64,000 nucleotides of DNA from Serilophus lunatus (lineage: Eukaryota > Chordata > Aves > Passeriformes > Eurylaimidae). The translations under genes were made by a program, and so were the position numbers. The notes under the pieces were generated by a model. The model saw only the letters and a program-made list of their open reading frames with translations, did not search any database and was not told the origin of the DNA. The DNA is taken from assembly GCA_013399895.1 (NCBI GenBank), contig VXBA01005105.1, forward strand, positions 56,052 to 120,051, given 5' to 3'. Shown one piece after another: positions 36,736-50,412 of the stretch. Numbering within the stretch: the stretch's first letter is position 1; the number at the start of each line of letters is the position of its first letter.

Positions 36736-36940
36736 GTAATCCTGAAAACCATTTCCAGGCACAATAAGGACATTAAGGTCATGCGGAGTATTTGCCATGC
36801 ACTCATGAACAGGAAGTCTGGCTTGGCCTACCTGATAAAATTCAATTATTAAATTACTAGCTTGGTAGACAAGGAGAATCCAGTGGATATTTTCTGCCTG
36901 GGCTTCAGGAACACTTATAACACTGTTTCCCAAGTGTCAG
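36736..36940 (+). pseudogene. CR1 reverse-transcriptase relic, right part
   Basis: It resumes with GAAAACCATTTCCAGGCACA, GAACAGGAAGTCTGGCTTGG, CCTACCTGATAAAATTC, TAGCTTGGTAGACAAGGAG, CAGTGGATATTTTCTGCCTG and CTTATAACACTGTTTCCCAA. This is the CR1 RT palm leading into motif A. At the motif-A position the expected Asp codon (family LDFSKAFDTV) reads GGC (36901-36903, Gly) and the second Asp has become Asn (AAC), so the catalytic site is lost. Similarity ends soon after, at about 36940. Confidence 0.85.
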
Positions 36941-37705
36941 AAATTAATATGACAAAGTGACATTTTACTAGGAAATTTGTATATTGTTCTTTCCAAGTAG
37001 TCAAGACTTTTTTCTTGAAGTTTATGACAGAGCATGAATTAAGAAGTAAATTGAAATAAAGATTTGATGACAGTTTATTTAGGTATAATACTAATTTTAT
37101 TTTTATTAATCACAATTAAATAAGGGAAAAAATAATTCCATTATATATCATATACTGACTGTCAAATTATGGGTTAGACAGTCTGAATTTTTTCAAGAAA
37201 AATCACTTAACTCTGAAAATACTTTGCTTATTCTTTTCATTTTAAAGAATTTTTCAAAACATGAAAGCAGTATGAAAATTTAAAACTCAACAAAATACGA
37301 GCATTTTTTCTCTTGGGGAAAAAAAAAAAAAAAGAAAGAAAGGAAAAGGGGAAAAGCACTTTTCAAAGTTTCTTTATCTTTCTTTCTTTTTGTTGTTCCT
37401 AAAGCAGATGTATCTGTACATCTGAACAAGATAGTTGACTGGTAAACTGATCCACATGAAAAATTAACATTTTTTGCTTTCTTTCCTGAGTTAGGTTTCA
37501 AACAATTCCCTGATCTAATGCTTAATATGACATGGCATAGCATGATAAGGGATTGAAAGAACAGCTGAAATGGAAAATAGGGATAAGAGATGTTCAAAAG
37601 AGCTGAAGCCATAATTCCACTGAATGCAAAGCCATTTTAAAAGATTCAGTTCAGTTGAGAGTTCATGCCTCAAGAGTCTTGCATTAAAAACGATTTAATA
37701 GTCTG
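36941..37705. other. AT-rich spacer
   Basis: No gene. It has an A-run at about 37319-37333 within a purine-rich patch. The frame 37280-37612 (minus) owes its Phe-rich stretch to this. Confidence 0.55.
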
Positions 37706-38085
37706 TGTCCTGGTTTTGGCTGGGATAGAGTTAATGTTCTTTTTAGTAGCTGGTAAACCACTAGGTTTTGGATTTGGTATGAAAATAATGTAGATAACAC
37801 ACTGATGTTTTAGTTGTTGTTAGGTAAGGCTCACTCTAAATCAAGGACTTTCCACTTTCCCATACTCTGCCAGTGAGCAGATGCACAAGGATCTGGGGAG
37901 GAATATGGTCAGAATAGCTGGCTCGAACTGGCCAAAAAGGTATTCCATACCATAGAACATCCTGCTCATTACATAAACCATGAGAAGTTATCTGAGAGCC
38001 GCTAATCACTGCTCTGCGATGGGTTGAGTAGAGGTTGATGGGTGATGAGCAATTGTATTATACATTACTTGTGTTTCTTGTGGTT
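37706..38085 (+). mobile_element. ERVK-type LTR of the TGTCCTGGTTT family, 3' truncated
   Basis: It begins TGTCCTGGTTTTGGCTGGGA, continues with GATAGAGTTAATGTTC, TTTTGGATTTGGTATG, GATAACACACTGATGTTTTA, GCCAAAAAGGTATTCC, ACATAAACC and GGTGATGAGCAATTG. After TACATTACTTGTG similarity ends near 38085, before the T-rich and terminal GGGGTTAAACCAC part. It is the same family as 27030-28208 and 48162-48828. No duplication is visible because the 3' end is gone. Confidence 0.85.
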
Positions 38086-40257
38086 ACGAAAGAGTTACAA
38101 TAACATGTCATTTATATGTCTGTTCATGTATGCATGATGTGCATGAACACAGGCGTATTTTCTTAAATTTTTAACTATAAATTATACTTACATATCAAAA
38201 AAGATATTTATAAGAAAACATCTCAGGATGAGGCATAATGGGAGGTCATGAATATTCAAGGAATCTACTTAAATGGACTTGGGGATAACAAAGCTGTATA
38301 GAAGAAAAAATTGTCTTCAAGTAGTGCAGTAGTATAAATTAATGCCTGGAATAAGAAAAAAAAATAATTGTTTTCTATTTTTAGACATCTCCTCCTATTA
38401 TTTTTCTTTACATTTGATAGTTGTTTACAAGTCTCATATGCAATCTGTAGTACATTTCAGTCAGGATTTTGTGTTACTACATTAATGAGATTCCTTTCAT
38501 AAGCGTCTCTCTGCTGTGAAAAATTTAGTTGACTTTACTAATGATGAAACATGCATAGGCTTCTCTCATTATGCATTCTGCCCGTAGAAAGCTGACACAT
38601 ACAGAGTCATACAGCTGGAGTTTTACTTTCCTTAAGTCTTACATGGGCTCAGATCTTTAATCCTTAGCCAAATTTTGTATTAGATAATGTGATTCAGTAT
38701 ATTTTATTTTGTCTCAAAACACTATTAAAACAATCTGTTATTTAAGCAGTACAAATTATTCAAGGACTTGCATTTGCCTACACAGATATAAGAATCCTAT
38801 GAAATCTAAACACTATTTTGTCTGCAAGTATGCTCTTTTTAATACAACTGCAAAGGAAATATTAAAACAAAGATTCCTCTTAAACACCTGGCATTCTGAA
38901 ATTCAGGCAGAAATGAAATTTCTTCAAATTTATCTATTTTTCAGGTGATGAACTTGATTGTAGTTTTTTTATTTTGAAACATTTTTAGAAGCTAAATTTT
39001 GAACCCACTGCCAATGAGCCTCATAGTTTTATGACTATTTGAAATCTACTGTGATTAAGTTTGAAATATTATCTCAGGAATTGAAATATTCTCTAATTTA
39101 AAATGACTAGCTGAATCTTCTAAACACTTCTTTAAATTGAAAAAAAATATCATATGAAATAATTCAGCTGTTACAGGATAACCTGCAGAACACAGCAGAG
39201 ACTGCACCACACACTATCAACTGAATCAGGAAAAAATGTAGAAAGAGCAATTGCATAGAGATTCTGGTGTGGAGCTAAGCATAGATCTCCAATGTCTAAT
39301 CCAGAATTTTACTCTGCAGATACCAAAAATCTTTAGGTTTTACTTATGTGGCAAAACCTCCATGTGTTTCTTTCAATACAGAGTGCAATCTTCTTTATGC
39401 ACTGTTATATACAATGTCTTATTTTGGCAAGGTGGTCAGGTTTTTTTATCACATAAAAAAGTTCTTTTCTCACTGAAATCAGGGATGCAAGGAGGCTCTA
39501 TATGTCTCAGAATCATATTTTGGTATAATTCCTTTTTACCTCTATATTCGTGAATATACACACATACACCCAGGAGTACAAACACACACAACCACCTGGA
39601 CCAGAATATTTTACTCTAAAATTTTATTTACCAACAAATTAAGATAATACCAGTGTACTCCACTAAGGTGCATTTTTATGTTTTAAATATAACTTATTAA
39701 AAATACCATGTAAGATATGTAATTATAGTGAAGACTATCAAGGTCTTAAAGGTTCTACAGACTGTGAAAGTCTGTTTGTCATACTTTTTGAAACAGGGCA
39801 TTTGGTTTGATAATGTTCTCAGCCTGTTCAATATTCCTTCAAAGTAAATGGAACACAGATATTTCATTATTTTTCAAAAATTACTAGTTTTCTTAAGTGC
39901 AAGTTAATGCTACATGCATTAACATGCATAATTCTACATGCTGTAGAATTTATCACTAATTTGTTTATCCATTTTCATTACATGAGTTAGAGAATGCAGC
40001 TGCAGCATTTAGAATTACAAACAAGGGAAGTTCTAGTGCCTTTAAAATAACCATATAAAGGATTTTTATTTTTCAAAAATGTCCTTTCTGAGTCTAATTT
40101 TTTTAAAATTGTTAGAACCTTATCAAATAAGTACAGCAAATCAGCTGAAGAATATTTTTATAAAAGAATAAAGTGAAAGTAAAAGATGATGAGCAAAAGT
40201 GTTTTAAGTATATATATACCTTATAAAATAGTAGAAAAATAATACAATATTTCTATA
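38086..40257. other. AT-rich stretch without a recognisable gene
   Basis: Nothing recognised. There is a small CA-rich patch at about 39555-39592 and a short inverted repeat ATTCTACATGCTGTAGAAT at about 39931-39949. The frames 38709-38948 and 39251-39553 have no recognisable domain. Confidence 0.6.
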
Positions 40258-40412
40258 GCATCATGGGATCATTAATATTGGAAAAGAATCCCAAGAACAC
40301 CGAGTCCAACTGTTTACCCAGCACCACCATATTTACCACTGAAACATATCCCCCATGTGCCACATTCACACACCTTTAGAACACTTCCACCATATGCAGC
40401 CATCTCCATGCT
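40258..40412 (-). mobile_element. CR1 LINE 3' fragment
   Basis: CATCATGGGATCATTAATA, GGAAAAGAATCCCAAGAACA, CCGAGTCCAACTGTTTACCC, AGCACCACCATATTTACCAC and CCCCCATGTGCCACATTCAC follow the reverse complement of the CR1 3' region. The copy is diverged and 5'-truncated near 40412. Confidence 0.75.
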
Positions 40413-43400
40413 GTCAAAGCCAAATTACAACTGCAGTAAATAGTGACACTTTTTAACTTTAGCAAATGATCTACATTTATCTCTATTTACTCAGTGACGC
40501 AGCAAATATTAGCCATCACACTAGCTTTTCAGTAACTAGTATTTGGTAAATACAAACAACTAAGCTGTATCTATTGTGATGGCATCTGTAACAAAGAAAT
40601 CTCCTGTTTATCACAATATAAACAAATATGCAGCTAAAACTTTTAAAATGTATGAACATCTGTGTTTCTAGAATTGTAAAACAGCACCTGCATTAATATG
40701 AAAGAATTTCATTATACGCACATATGTTATAGCTTATAATTTTGTAGAGGAAGCAGAGCCCTGTGACACATAAATTAGCATTTTACAGGGGTGCATGAGC
40801 AACCTGACCATCAAAAAGGCAAAAGTGTTATACATGGGAGACAAGTAACAGACAGTTGAAAAACCTAGAACATGAGAAATGCAAGGAATACAAATACATA
40901 TATCCTGACTAATACACTAGAAGGAATGCTGGCAGAAACAAAACCAGGAAAAACAGTATCAAATCACATTAAAAGTTCGAGTCTGAAGAGGAAAGATGGA
41001 AACACTGTGAGGTGTATTGCTACTTTAGTTTAGTTTAGTTTAAATGTTTAAAACTGGTCTTATCACTATCAAAACAATGCCACTATAGCAATCTCTAAGA
41101 TCCTATTTATTCATAAGAGTTGAAAAATGGCAATAAATGACTTCAGTAGTAATAACTTAATAAAAGTAATAAATAACTGCTCTTAAAATGAACTACGGAA
41201 AAGAGGCAACCTAAGTAAATATCATTACAAATTTCACATTCATCTGTATATCTCCTGAATATAGCTAATCATTGAAACACATTACTTCTGAGTCTAAATT
41301 ACACCAGATACCCAGTGAGTAATGGACATAAGCTGTCCTCTCAAGTCCCTCAAAACTCTGACACAGTGTACTAATTTTTATTTATATTTTTAGTACTGCA
41401 GTAAAGCATGCACAAAGTCAAACACTCTGCAGATGTATAATCAGAAACAAAGCAAGTCTGGCATTTTAGCACAGTCAGTGTAACCAGCTGGATTTAGACA
41501 GGAGATCTAATTCCTTTTTATTTATTTACACCAGCTCCCAGAAGACTTTGCTCTAAATATAAATTAAAAACTTTGTCCCTATCTCTTTCTCTATCATATG
41601 ACACTATTGACTCAGTTTCTACTATTACTATTAGTAATACCAGTACTTTCACAAAAGAACATGATAGTTGCTGTTCCTTCTTTCACTCATGAGCCTTATG
41701 ATTGCTAATGTCAATGAGCCTTAAACATGCATTATGTCTGAGCCTTGAATATATGTAATATAGTAAAATCATATTCTTGCAATGATCTTTCTAACTTGGA
41801 ACTTCTATGAGCTTAACATTATTTAGCTCATCCACAAGATTGACATAATTTGAACACAAAGAATATCAATGGCACAAAGAAAAGCAATGACAAATAGTCC
41901 AGCTACTCATCCAGCTATACAGCATTAAGTTTTGTAGTAAGGTCCTATGGAGACTGTAAATCAATGTTATTAGATACTGAAGAAGTCAGAATCAGTATTT
42001 TTCACCATTCCTTTTCCTTGAAAATAGTCACAGCATAGGTGGAAGGTTCCATAAAGTGTTTGGTGCACAGGTCAGACCTCCAGCAAGTCACAGTTCTTTC
42101 TCTAAAATACAGCATAGATTCTAATTCTCAGTATGTTTCCAAATAGCAAGCCTTAAAAAAATAAATTATTCCATTTAGTAAAGACAAAAATAAGCTTACA
42201 GCAGAGTTTTTAGATTTCTCCTACACTCCTGTAACATTTCTCAGAAAATACTACAATTTCCTGGAAGTAGGCTAAGGTATTGTTTCAGAACATGATTTTA
42301 GTTTTACAATCAGTAAAGTATTTCCAAATTCCTCTATAAAAAACCTTCGCAAAACCACCAAATTTCTTGTTCCAAGAGCAGTCATATTTCATATACCACA
42401 CTGACTGTGCATAGTATTCTTTAAAGAGTAATACCAGTACTGTGATTGAACTGATGAACAGAAGTACTGAAGGGAAAATAATCAAGTAAAGTGTTTTATT
42501 TCTCTAATAAAATTTTTATAAAAGAAGAACTATTCTCTTTTCACCAAGAAAAGCCTTTTCTTTCAACAGAAATGGAAAATTCCCTTTTGAAGTCCATTAA
42601 CAGAAGCAAAGAAGGCGAACTACATAATATGTCTGAAAAAGGAAGAATTTAATTCAAAAGTGCTTTTAACCAAAAGCCATTGCATTAAACCAGGGCATAA
42701 AAAACCCCACCAAATAAATAAGCAAACAAAAAGTCCTCAGTTCTATCTCTTAATAACTGGAGTATTTTTATGTGCACATGCTGGGGGAAAATATCTGGAT
42801 TCCAATTCCATGCTTAATGCACATTCAAAAATGTCATGCAAAACATACTAACTTGAAACGGATAACAATAGAAACTCACAAGACTTTCAATATTGCATTT
42901 GTACCACATATCATTTAACAAATAAAACATATGGCTGCAAATCCTTTGCGAGAGAAATAACTGATACTAGCTAAGGAACCTAATCTCTTGGCTATTGGAT
43001 AAACTACCACAAAGACAAACAAACAAACAAACAAAAAACAAGTACTGTCCTAGCATAAGGAATTTTAACCTGAACTAGACTGGTAAAAAGTATTCAAATC
43101 TGTTTTGTCTATCACCTGTTTGTCTCCTGACTTCTCAGAGATGTCTGATGACATTGACTGCAGTAGTTTCACCTCCTATGAGACAGTCTCTTTGGTTTCC
43201 TAGCCCAACTTAACTCTGAACTATATGTTTTCATTCCTTCTGGTGGTACTCAGTCAACAGGTTTTCCAGACTGTGAGTATTGGTGACCTGATACTTACTA
43301 TTACCCTGTTTTATGCTGGCAAAATGAAAAACTAATTAAACTTAACAATTTGTAGTACAAATTCAATGCTAAGGTGCTTTTTTTATTTAATTGCCCTTTA

Positions 43401-45312
43401 AGTGCATGAAAATATCAGTTTCAACACTTGGAAATCTTTCAATTTTTTTACCTCATTTTAGGTGAAACAAAAATTTCAGATGATTTGGAAGAATTGACAT
43501 AATTCACAAGTGCTTTTGATCACTACTCATAATCTTTTAGTGACTAAAGTTATCTAAGAAACAAAACCAAACCAAACCAAAAATAAGCCAACTACTGTTA
43601 AATGATTTTAAGTTCCATTATTCAAACACTGAATACTTTTATTGAATACTTATTTATTTTGTTGTAGGTCAGTCTTAAAAAACTGTATACATACTCTTTC
43701 AATCAAAAGAGGTTTCATGGACTGTAAGAATTTATTCTACATCAGTGTTCAGCCTGTAAATCATGGCTGCAATACTAATTTCTACATGAGTTTACCTGTT
43801 TTCCTTATTTGCTTGGGAAAGTCACTGTAGTAAAATGTTGAGCTGCTGTCTCTGTCATAGTGCTTCATTACAGCTTTTACATACTGCAAATTATTAAATA
43901 AATCAAACAAAGCTGTGAAGTAGGTGGGCATGTTGAACTTATATCTATTTGGAACCAAAGCAATTCAGTGTTATAACAGTGACAATTACATATAAAATTA
44001 TATGCACTTAGGCAATTTACTTAAATGGGAACTCTTAACACAGCAATTTGTGAACTAGAGCATTATGGATGTCTTTTTTGGTTTCTATTTGAGAAAATTA
44101 TTTCAAAAAATCTATTGTGTCAGGAATGTTCTTAAGAAGATAATTATTGTAAAAATTGCTTGATATAATTACATTAAGATATGAGGGTATGAGACTAAAG
44201 ATGCATATGCAAAAAAATAAAATTCTTTGTTTGTATAAAATATCTCAGAAATATAGACATACAGGGAGTTTGGAAGCACAAGAAAGCATATCTGCAGACA
44301 GTCAGATATACAGCTGGAATATCAACTCAGACTAAAGTCTTGACAAAAAAAAACCTTGATAAATTTTTTTGAGAATTATGTGGTTTTATGTGAGATGTAT
44401 TGTCTTGAATTTGTGCAGCATCTTTCACTAGAGTTTTTAACATTTCTTCAATAAATTTGTGTTCCTCATAGTTTTCTGTTTCAGCATTCACTGGGATTTA
44501 AGTGGTACTTTAGATATACTGCAGGGGAAATAAACCAAAAATCAAAGTAATAAAAATAAGAAAATAAGAACTCCACCCTCCCCAAAACAAACCAAACCAA
44601 AACACACATCAAAATTGAGTTTCTTCATTTGTCTTTGGACAGATTACTCAAAGGTATAAGGCAGTTTGAATCATCATGATCAAGGGGAGGAAAATGTTTG
44701 AAACTGGTATTCCACACAAAACAAAAGAAGGGATAGATAGCCTCTCTCCTAACAAAACAACTACTATAATAAATTTGTGAAAAGTGAGAAAGAAATGGTT
44801 ATATTTTCTAATAAAAAAATAAATGACAATCTGAAATTTTCATCTAAATTGTACAACCTTCTGCCTTAGCATGATTTTTCATCTACAACAAATTCCAAGT
44901 TTATACTGCCATTTCAGAGCCTTTTTTGTTTTTCTTTTTGCTTTGGTTTGGGCTTTTCTCCCTTAGGGACATTTCATGTGCCATTTGGTGACAGTCTTAC
45001 TTTTTTCCTTCTGTTTTAAGTTCTTTCTCAGTAAGGAAAATGAATCTTAAATATATAATTTCAATTTTTTAAGTCAGTTCCAGTAGACTTTTAAAAATGC
45101 ATGATTCTCAGTTCCTGAATATTTGGGACTGTTAATAATTAGGATTACTCCATGAGTACTTAGCACTGCACTTCGTATTAATATAATTAATTTTGTTTCT
45201 ATTCAACTCTATGAGAAAATATCATTACCTTTTCCTTCTCTATAAAATATCTAGATATGTTTCACTAGCAGATTTTCTTAGAACATTGCTTTTCTTTTTT
45301 TTTTTTTGATTC

Positions 45313-45355
45313 TTTTTTTTTTTTTTTTTTTTTTTTTTGGGGGGGGGGGGAGGGG
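45313..45355. repeat. T26-G12 homopolymer junction
   Basis: A run of 26 T (45313-45338) is immediately followed by 12 G (45339-45350), then AGGGG. An additional T-run precedes it at about 45294-45307. Homopolymer lengths may be unreliable in an assembly. Confidence 0.85.
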
Positions 45356-47460
45356 TTGTGATTATGTAACGAAGACTGATGAAAACATTCAAATAAATTA
45401 TTCCCGTGTATTTCCATAGCTGCCTGAATATCCTTTTCCCACTGGGAACCTACAGAGTGGCATTCTTTCTGCAATAATTTCTACCCAAAAATCAATCTGA
45501 TTAGTCTGAAGGAAATTAGATATTGACTAAAATGCAAAAACTGCTTCCTACATGAAAAAATATCGCTGGTCTTCATATGTGTATGACATTTTATTCATTC
45601 TCTTCCTGTGCTAAGTCAAATAGCTCTTTTTTTTTTCTGGATTTATGAAACTGTTCCCAGGAGGCAGTTTAATTAAAACTGTTTTGTTAAAATATATTTT
45701 CTCTCTAAAATAATGAATATTGAATACTGAAAATATTAGGCATTATTAATTTGGTTGCCATTATATTTCTACTAAATTTGTGAGTCCACTGCATTTTTTT
45801 CCTGTTTTTCTTACAAACTGAATTGTGTCATGAAAAATGCCACTTTGCAGAAGCCACATTTCTTCAATTTTGACAGTTTTACAGTTACCTTGTCTTCATT
45901 TTATTGTTTCCTCTTCTTCATGGCTATATTATTTGCAATTGCAATTATCTACACATTTGAAAAAAAAAGAAAAACTAGGGGGAAAAAATAGTTACATTTG
46001 TATTTCAGTAGTTTGTGGTCTGATTTAAAGTCTTCCTCCAAGGGCCAACATACCACAAGGCAGTAATTTCTCCCTCTTTCTTTCTATCTGCTTTTAGTGA
46101 AATATTTATTAGGAACAAATGTCTCTTTCAACACAAGCACACAGATTCACGAAAAGTCCTATTTTAAGCTCATGAATGTCAAAATTATGTTTTCAGTTTA
46201 AAATGATATACTAAGCAGAATTGCCTTTCTTATATTTTCTGAGTTATTTTTTTCAGATTTATAAAGATGTCGCAAAAAATGTGCAGTTTTATTTTGTTGA
46301 CAATAAATAATTTTGTCATTAGCCAGAGAAAATATGAGAGAATAATATTAAATAATTTCAAATTTTTCACTGTTCTGGTATGCTAGCACAGCACTTGGGA
46401 TGTCCATAGCAGTACATATGAAGTATAGCTAAAGGGTTCATAAATTCTATAATGATATCTACAGCTGCTTTTGAATGTTCAATTTCTTTCTGAAAACAAA
46501 GACCATATATATTATATGAGCAATCCTTGGAAATTCAAATCTCTAATGAAAAAAAGCTAAATTATACAAAAAAGCAGTTCTTGGTAAATGCATTTATTTA
46601 ATAAAGAAAAAACCCTTACACATTTGCAACTAAAATAAAATAAAATTAGAGTATAAGGCTCCTATGTTGACCTTTTTATGGTCACAGAAGGGAAGAGTTT
46701 TCAACTCTCTTATCATTGGTAAACTGTAGATGCTATTTTCATTTCATTGGGTTATCAACCAACAACTCACTAATAGGGTGTAATTTATAATTCATGTTCT
46801 GCTGTCCGACTAGTGGAAAAGGTTCATCCTGTCATTTTGCTGGTTCAGGATTACTGTTAAACTACAATGCTGTCTATCATCAGGAGTTTCTGCTTTCCCT
46901 TGGACAATTTTTCATTGACAGAATAATCTTGGTACTAATTTTTCCCAATGTAGTTTTGTGTTCTATTATTCAGGATGGCACACATGTTAGAGGGCAAGTT
47001 GAAAATTGTTATATATAGAACAAAATCCTCTTTTTATATGTTTGTGTATGTAGGACAGAGAGAACATTCACAGTCACTATTTTAGTAGCCTAAACTAGAG
47101 TCTTAGTCTTTCTAAATCCTCTCTACAGAGCCACTGTCGTTAAACCAGGTAGGAAGCACTATCAGAATAAAGCAAAAAAAAAGAGCAATCAAACAAACAT
47201 ATAGAAAAAATAGGTTATAAAGACATACATTGTAAGAAAGGAAGGCTATTGGGTAATAGCCATGGACTGGATAGGACACCTGGACCAGCAGTTGAGGCAC
47301 CGGGAAAGGCAGGCTCTGGTTAAGCAACCACTCAGATAATCTACCTGCAGATATTCAGGAGTCTATTTAAGCTTTTAGAAGAGGTGAATGTTTCCTGTCT
47401 TCATTAATTACATAAGGCAACTACAGAAAATATGACATTTTTTGAATACATCAAACACAT

Positions 47461-47480
47461 GGGGGGGGAGGGGGGGGGGA
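47461..47480. repeat. G8-A-G10 tract
   Basis: Eight G, an A and about ten G, flanked by ACACAT and AAATGTC. Guanine runs of this size can in principle form quadruplex structure. No function is implied. Confidence 0.8.
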
Positions 47481-48161
47481 AATGTCATTAACCTGATTAA
47501 AATAAAAATATAGGAAATGGTACCAGCCCTCATATTTCTGTGATCTGCCTGAGTAGAAGGACCCAGTCACTTGAAAAAAAAAACAAAAACCAATGTTTTA
47601 GCCTCATGATTACAGATGATTATATTTCATAGGAAGGGACAGATTTTCACAAGAATAGGCATCTGTTTAGATGCTGGAAATTTATGAGATCACTGTACTT
47701 TTTGTGAAAAAAGTTGAAAATAATAAACCTCCTAGGAGTTCAGTAAGATTTTCATAACGAGATTGTCATTGTTTCATATAAGAAAATCTCCAAAGTTTTG
47801 CTGTAAAACCAGATGAGGGGTTGGGCTTTTATTATAATTATTATTTGCTTGGAACCTACTTCACAGGGGATCAAGTACTTCTGGTAATGATCACCTAGTA
47901 AGAGCAATGGAAAATTCTGTAATAAATTACAGTTTAGTAACTGATGTTCTATCAGAGTAGTATGCTGAAAAATACCCCAGAATATTCTCTCAATGCATAA
48001 TTAATTAATTGTTTTCTATATCACTTAGCAAGCTTTTGCAACACTGTCCAAAATTTCCCAAAGTTATTCAGGAATTTATAATTTTATTTTTGAGTAATAG
48101 TCACTAAAAATAAAATCACATGTGTTTGTATTTTCCTCATTTCCTTCCCTGTCTTTCATCC

Positions 48162-48828
48162 TGTTTAGGGGTTCTTAATTTGGTTTGGTTTGTTTGGGGG
48201 TTTTTTCGTTTTGTTTTTTTTTTGTTGTTGTTGGATTGGTTTTTCTTGGGCTTTTTCAGGTTTTTTGTGATGAAATCAGTCAGCTGCACCATGTCTGGCT
48301 GTATCCTGCACTAACAATGAAAACCCACACAGAAGCTCACTTACGCAAGGGCAAAAGTGGGAAAACTCATGGGTTGAGATAAAAACAGTTTAAAAAATTG
48401 TGATAAAATCATAATTATCATCATCATCATCTTTTTAATGAAAAAGAAAATAACAAAGAGAGAGAAATAAAATCAAAGAAAGACAAGTGATGCAAGAGAA
48501 GAAAATTGCTCACCATCAACCAAGCAATGCCCAGTCAGACCCTGTGACACCCATGGCCAACTTTCCCCAGTTTATGTGCCATACAGTATGCGATATCCCT
48601 ATGGTCACTTGGGGTCATCTGTCTCAGCCATATTCCCTCCCATATTCTTGTGCACTCCTATCTGGTAGGATGGGATGAGAGTCAGAAAAGGCCATAACAT
48701 TGTGCAAGCACTTCTCAGAAATGGCTAATACAGCCCTGAGTTAACAATTTTTCAACACAAATTCAAAACATAGCCCCATAGTGGTTGCTGTGAAGAAAAT
48801 TAACTCTACCCCAGCCAAACCCAGCACA
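48162..48828 (-). mobile_element. ERVK-type LTR of the TGTCCTGGTTT family
   Basis: Read on the minus strand it starts TGTGCTGGGTTTGGCTGGGG and AGAGTTAATTTTCTTC, continues through a degenerate TGACCATAGGGATATCG, GGCACATAAACTGG, TGGTGAGCAATTTTC and a TGATGATGATGATAA tract to TTTTTATCTCAACCCATGAG. The left 130 bases are T/G-rich. The flanks share CATCCT (48157-48162 and 48829-48834), which overlaps the putative TG start by one base, so the duplication is CATCC (5 bp) with TG...CA ends, or CATCCT (6 bp) with the start one base later. Divergence from the copies at 27030 and 37706 is marked, so this is an older insertion or a different subfamily. Confidence 0.75.
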
Positions 48829-48834
48829 CATCCT

Positions 48835-50412
48835 GAGGCTGGAAAATAACATTGTGAACACAAAACCATGAATATACTAACAAGAATTAAAATACTTTAG
48901 CTTGGAGAAAAATTACTTATGTACTCTTACATAAATGCTGTACTGAATATTATTGTAGATAGATAAAGCACTGTTTTGCATAAAACTTTGAAAAACAGTG
49001 GAAAATACACAGCTACTCTGTGAGGTAGAGTCAGTTTAATTCTACTAGTGCTTAATTTTGTTTTTTTTAACAAATAGTGAAATAATTCAGGAAAAATTGG
49101 AAGTGATAACAATGACATATGTGTGTAGTATTTATAAGAAAGAGTTTTCTGCTTTTCACCTTTTCTCGACAGAAAAATATTCATTCCACAATTGAAAATT
49201 CAAAGATGAGACATGTCCATATCACTGAAATGAGATACTGTGAAGTCTTGCTTCTGAAAGGAAGAATTCTTCAGGAAGGAAGCCTCATCCTCTGCAAAAT
49301 CTCTCTTCAGTCAAACTTCCATTTCTGAGAATGTTTTAGTAACTTTTATGGTGTTCTTTGTTTGCACCATAACTACTGACTTTGAAGTGAAAATTCAAAT
49401 TGCGTGCACATTTCTTGTATGTATAGTCAACCAGAATTTAAATAAAATACTTACAGAGTTAAGATCATAATTGGTGTTCATCTCAGAGAAGTATGTAGTA
49501 AAGATCAAATTAATCTAGTAGTCACTGTATAACTAACTTTTAGGGTCAACTAAAGCTGGAGGAAGATATTGTTCAGTTTAAAACTAAGCTGAGAACCAGT
49601 GAGATGGATCTCTGCACTGTAGGTAGCCAGCTGATGTATGCTGACTCTGCTCTAAAGCTTTAATGGATATATCATACACTGTAGGAAGAGATATGTTTCA
49701 AATGTCCATGGAATTTTTCATACAATATTGACTTGAGCTTTAGTGTCAATTTGTCACAATATAAGTGAGCTCATGAAAAATCAGCAAATCTTAAACCTGT
49801 CCATGATGTGCTTTAGGTTTTTTGCTTCATTAGAAGATGTAGATTCTCTACATCCAGGAAAAATTTGCTGCTATGAAAAAGATTGGTTTTGTCACTGAAG
49901 ATAAGTAGTCTATTTGGCTTTTAGATCAGTTCTTCATTCCATTTCAAAGTGACAACATTTATATATAACATAGAATGATGAACTTTTGCTAAGCAAATGT
50001 GAAGATGTTGTATTTTTCTCCAAAGTTTCTAAACAAATATTTGTGATATTAGTTATTCAGATTTGCTTATTTATGTGATCTTGTCTGTGTAACTCTGCAT
50101 TTCTGTTTGAGAAATGAGTGTTTGCCAGGAAATGTAGATGTTTCTCTAATAGACATATTTCATATAGTAAGAGTTCTTCTACTTAGGTTGCCTTACCTTT
50201 TTTTTTTTTTCTGTCTCAGATAGATTTCTCAGATGAGTCTTATTTAACTTTTGATCTTTAATCCTAAACTAAACAGCTATAATCATAATGTTGAGAATTT
50301 TAAAAGCGCTAAACTAGATTTTATTTAAAATAAACGCACACACTTTTCCATGGAAAGCACTTCTTTAAACTGTGCAAGGTGTTTTAAACTACCTTCTTTC
50401 CCCAGAAAACAT
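48835..50412. other. AT-rich stretch without a recognisable gene
   Basis: Nothing recognised up to the microsatellite. The frames at 48927-49184 and 49119-49328 overlap on opposite strands and have no recognisable domain. Confidence 0.55.

Larger units (their letters stand above)
40413..48156. other. Long AT-rich stretch without a recognisable gene
   Basis: No coding sequence is supported over 7.7 kb. Minor simple repeats are TTTAG x4 at about 41024-41042, an AAAC repeat at about 43016-43036, a T26-G12 tract at 45313-45355 and a G-run pair at 47461-47480. A segment at about 40760-40990 was considered for a LINE relic and not accepted. The frames at 42285-42485, 43642-43830, 46794-47018 and 47112-47327 have no recognisable domain. 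Confidence 0.55.

Noticed and set aside
40760..40990. Possible LINE reverse-transcriptase relic (AAAGTGTTATACATGGG)
   Set aside because: The similarity to LINE RT C-terminal wording is too short and no flanking CR1 landmarks follow.
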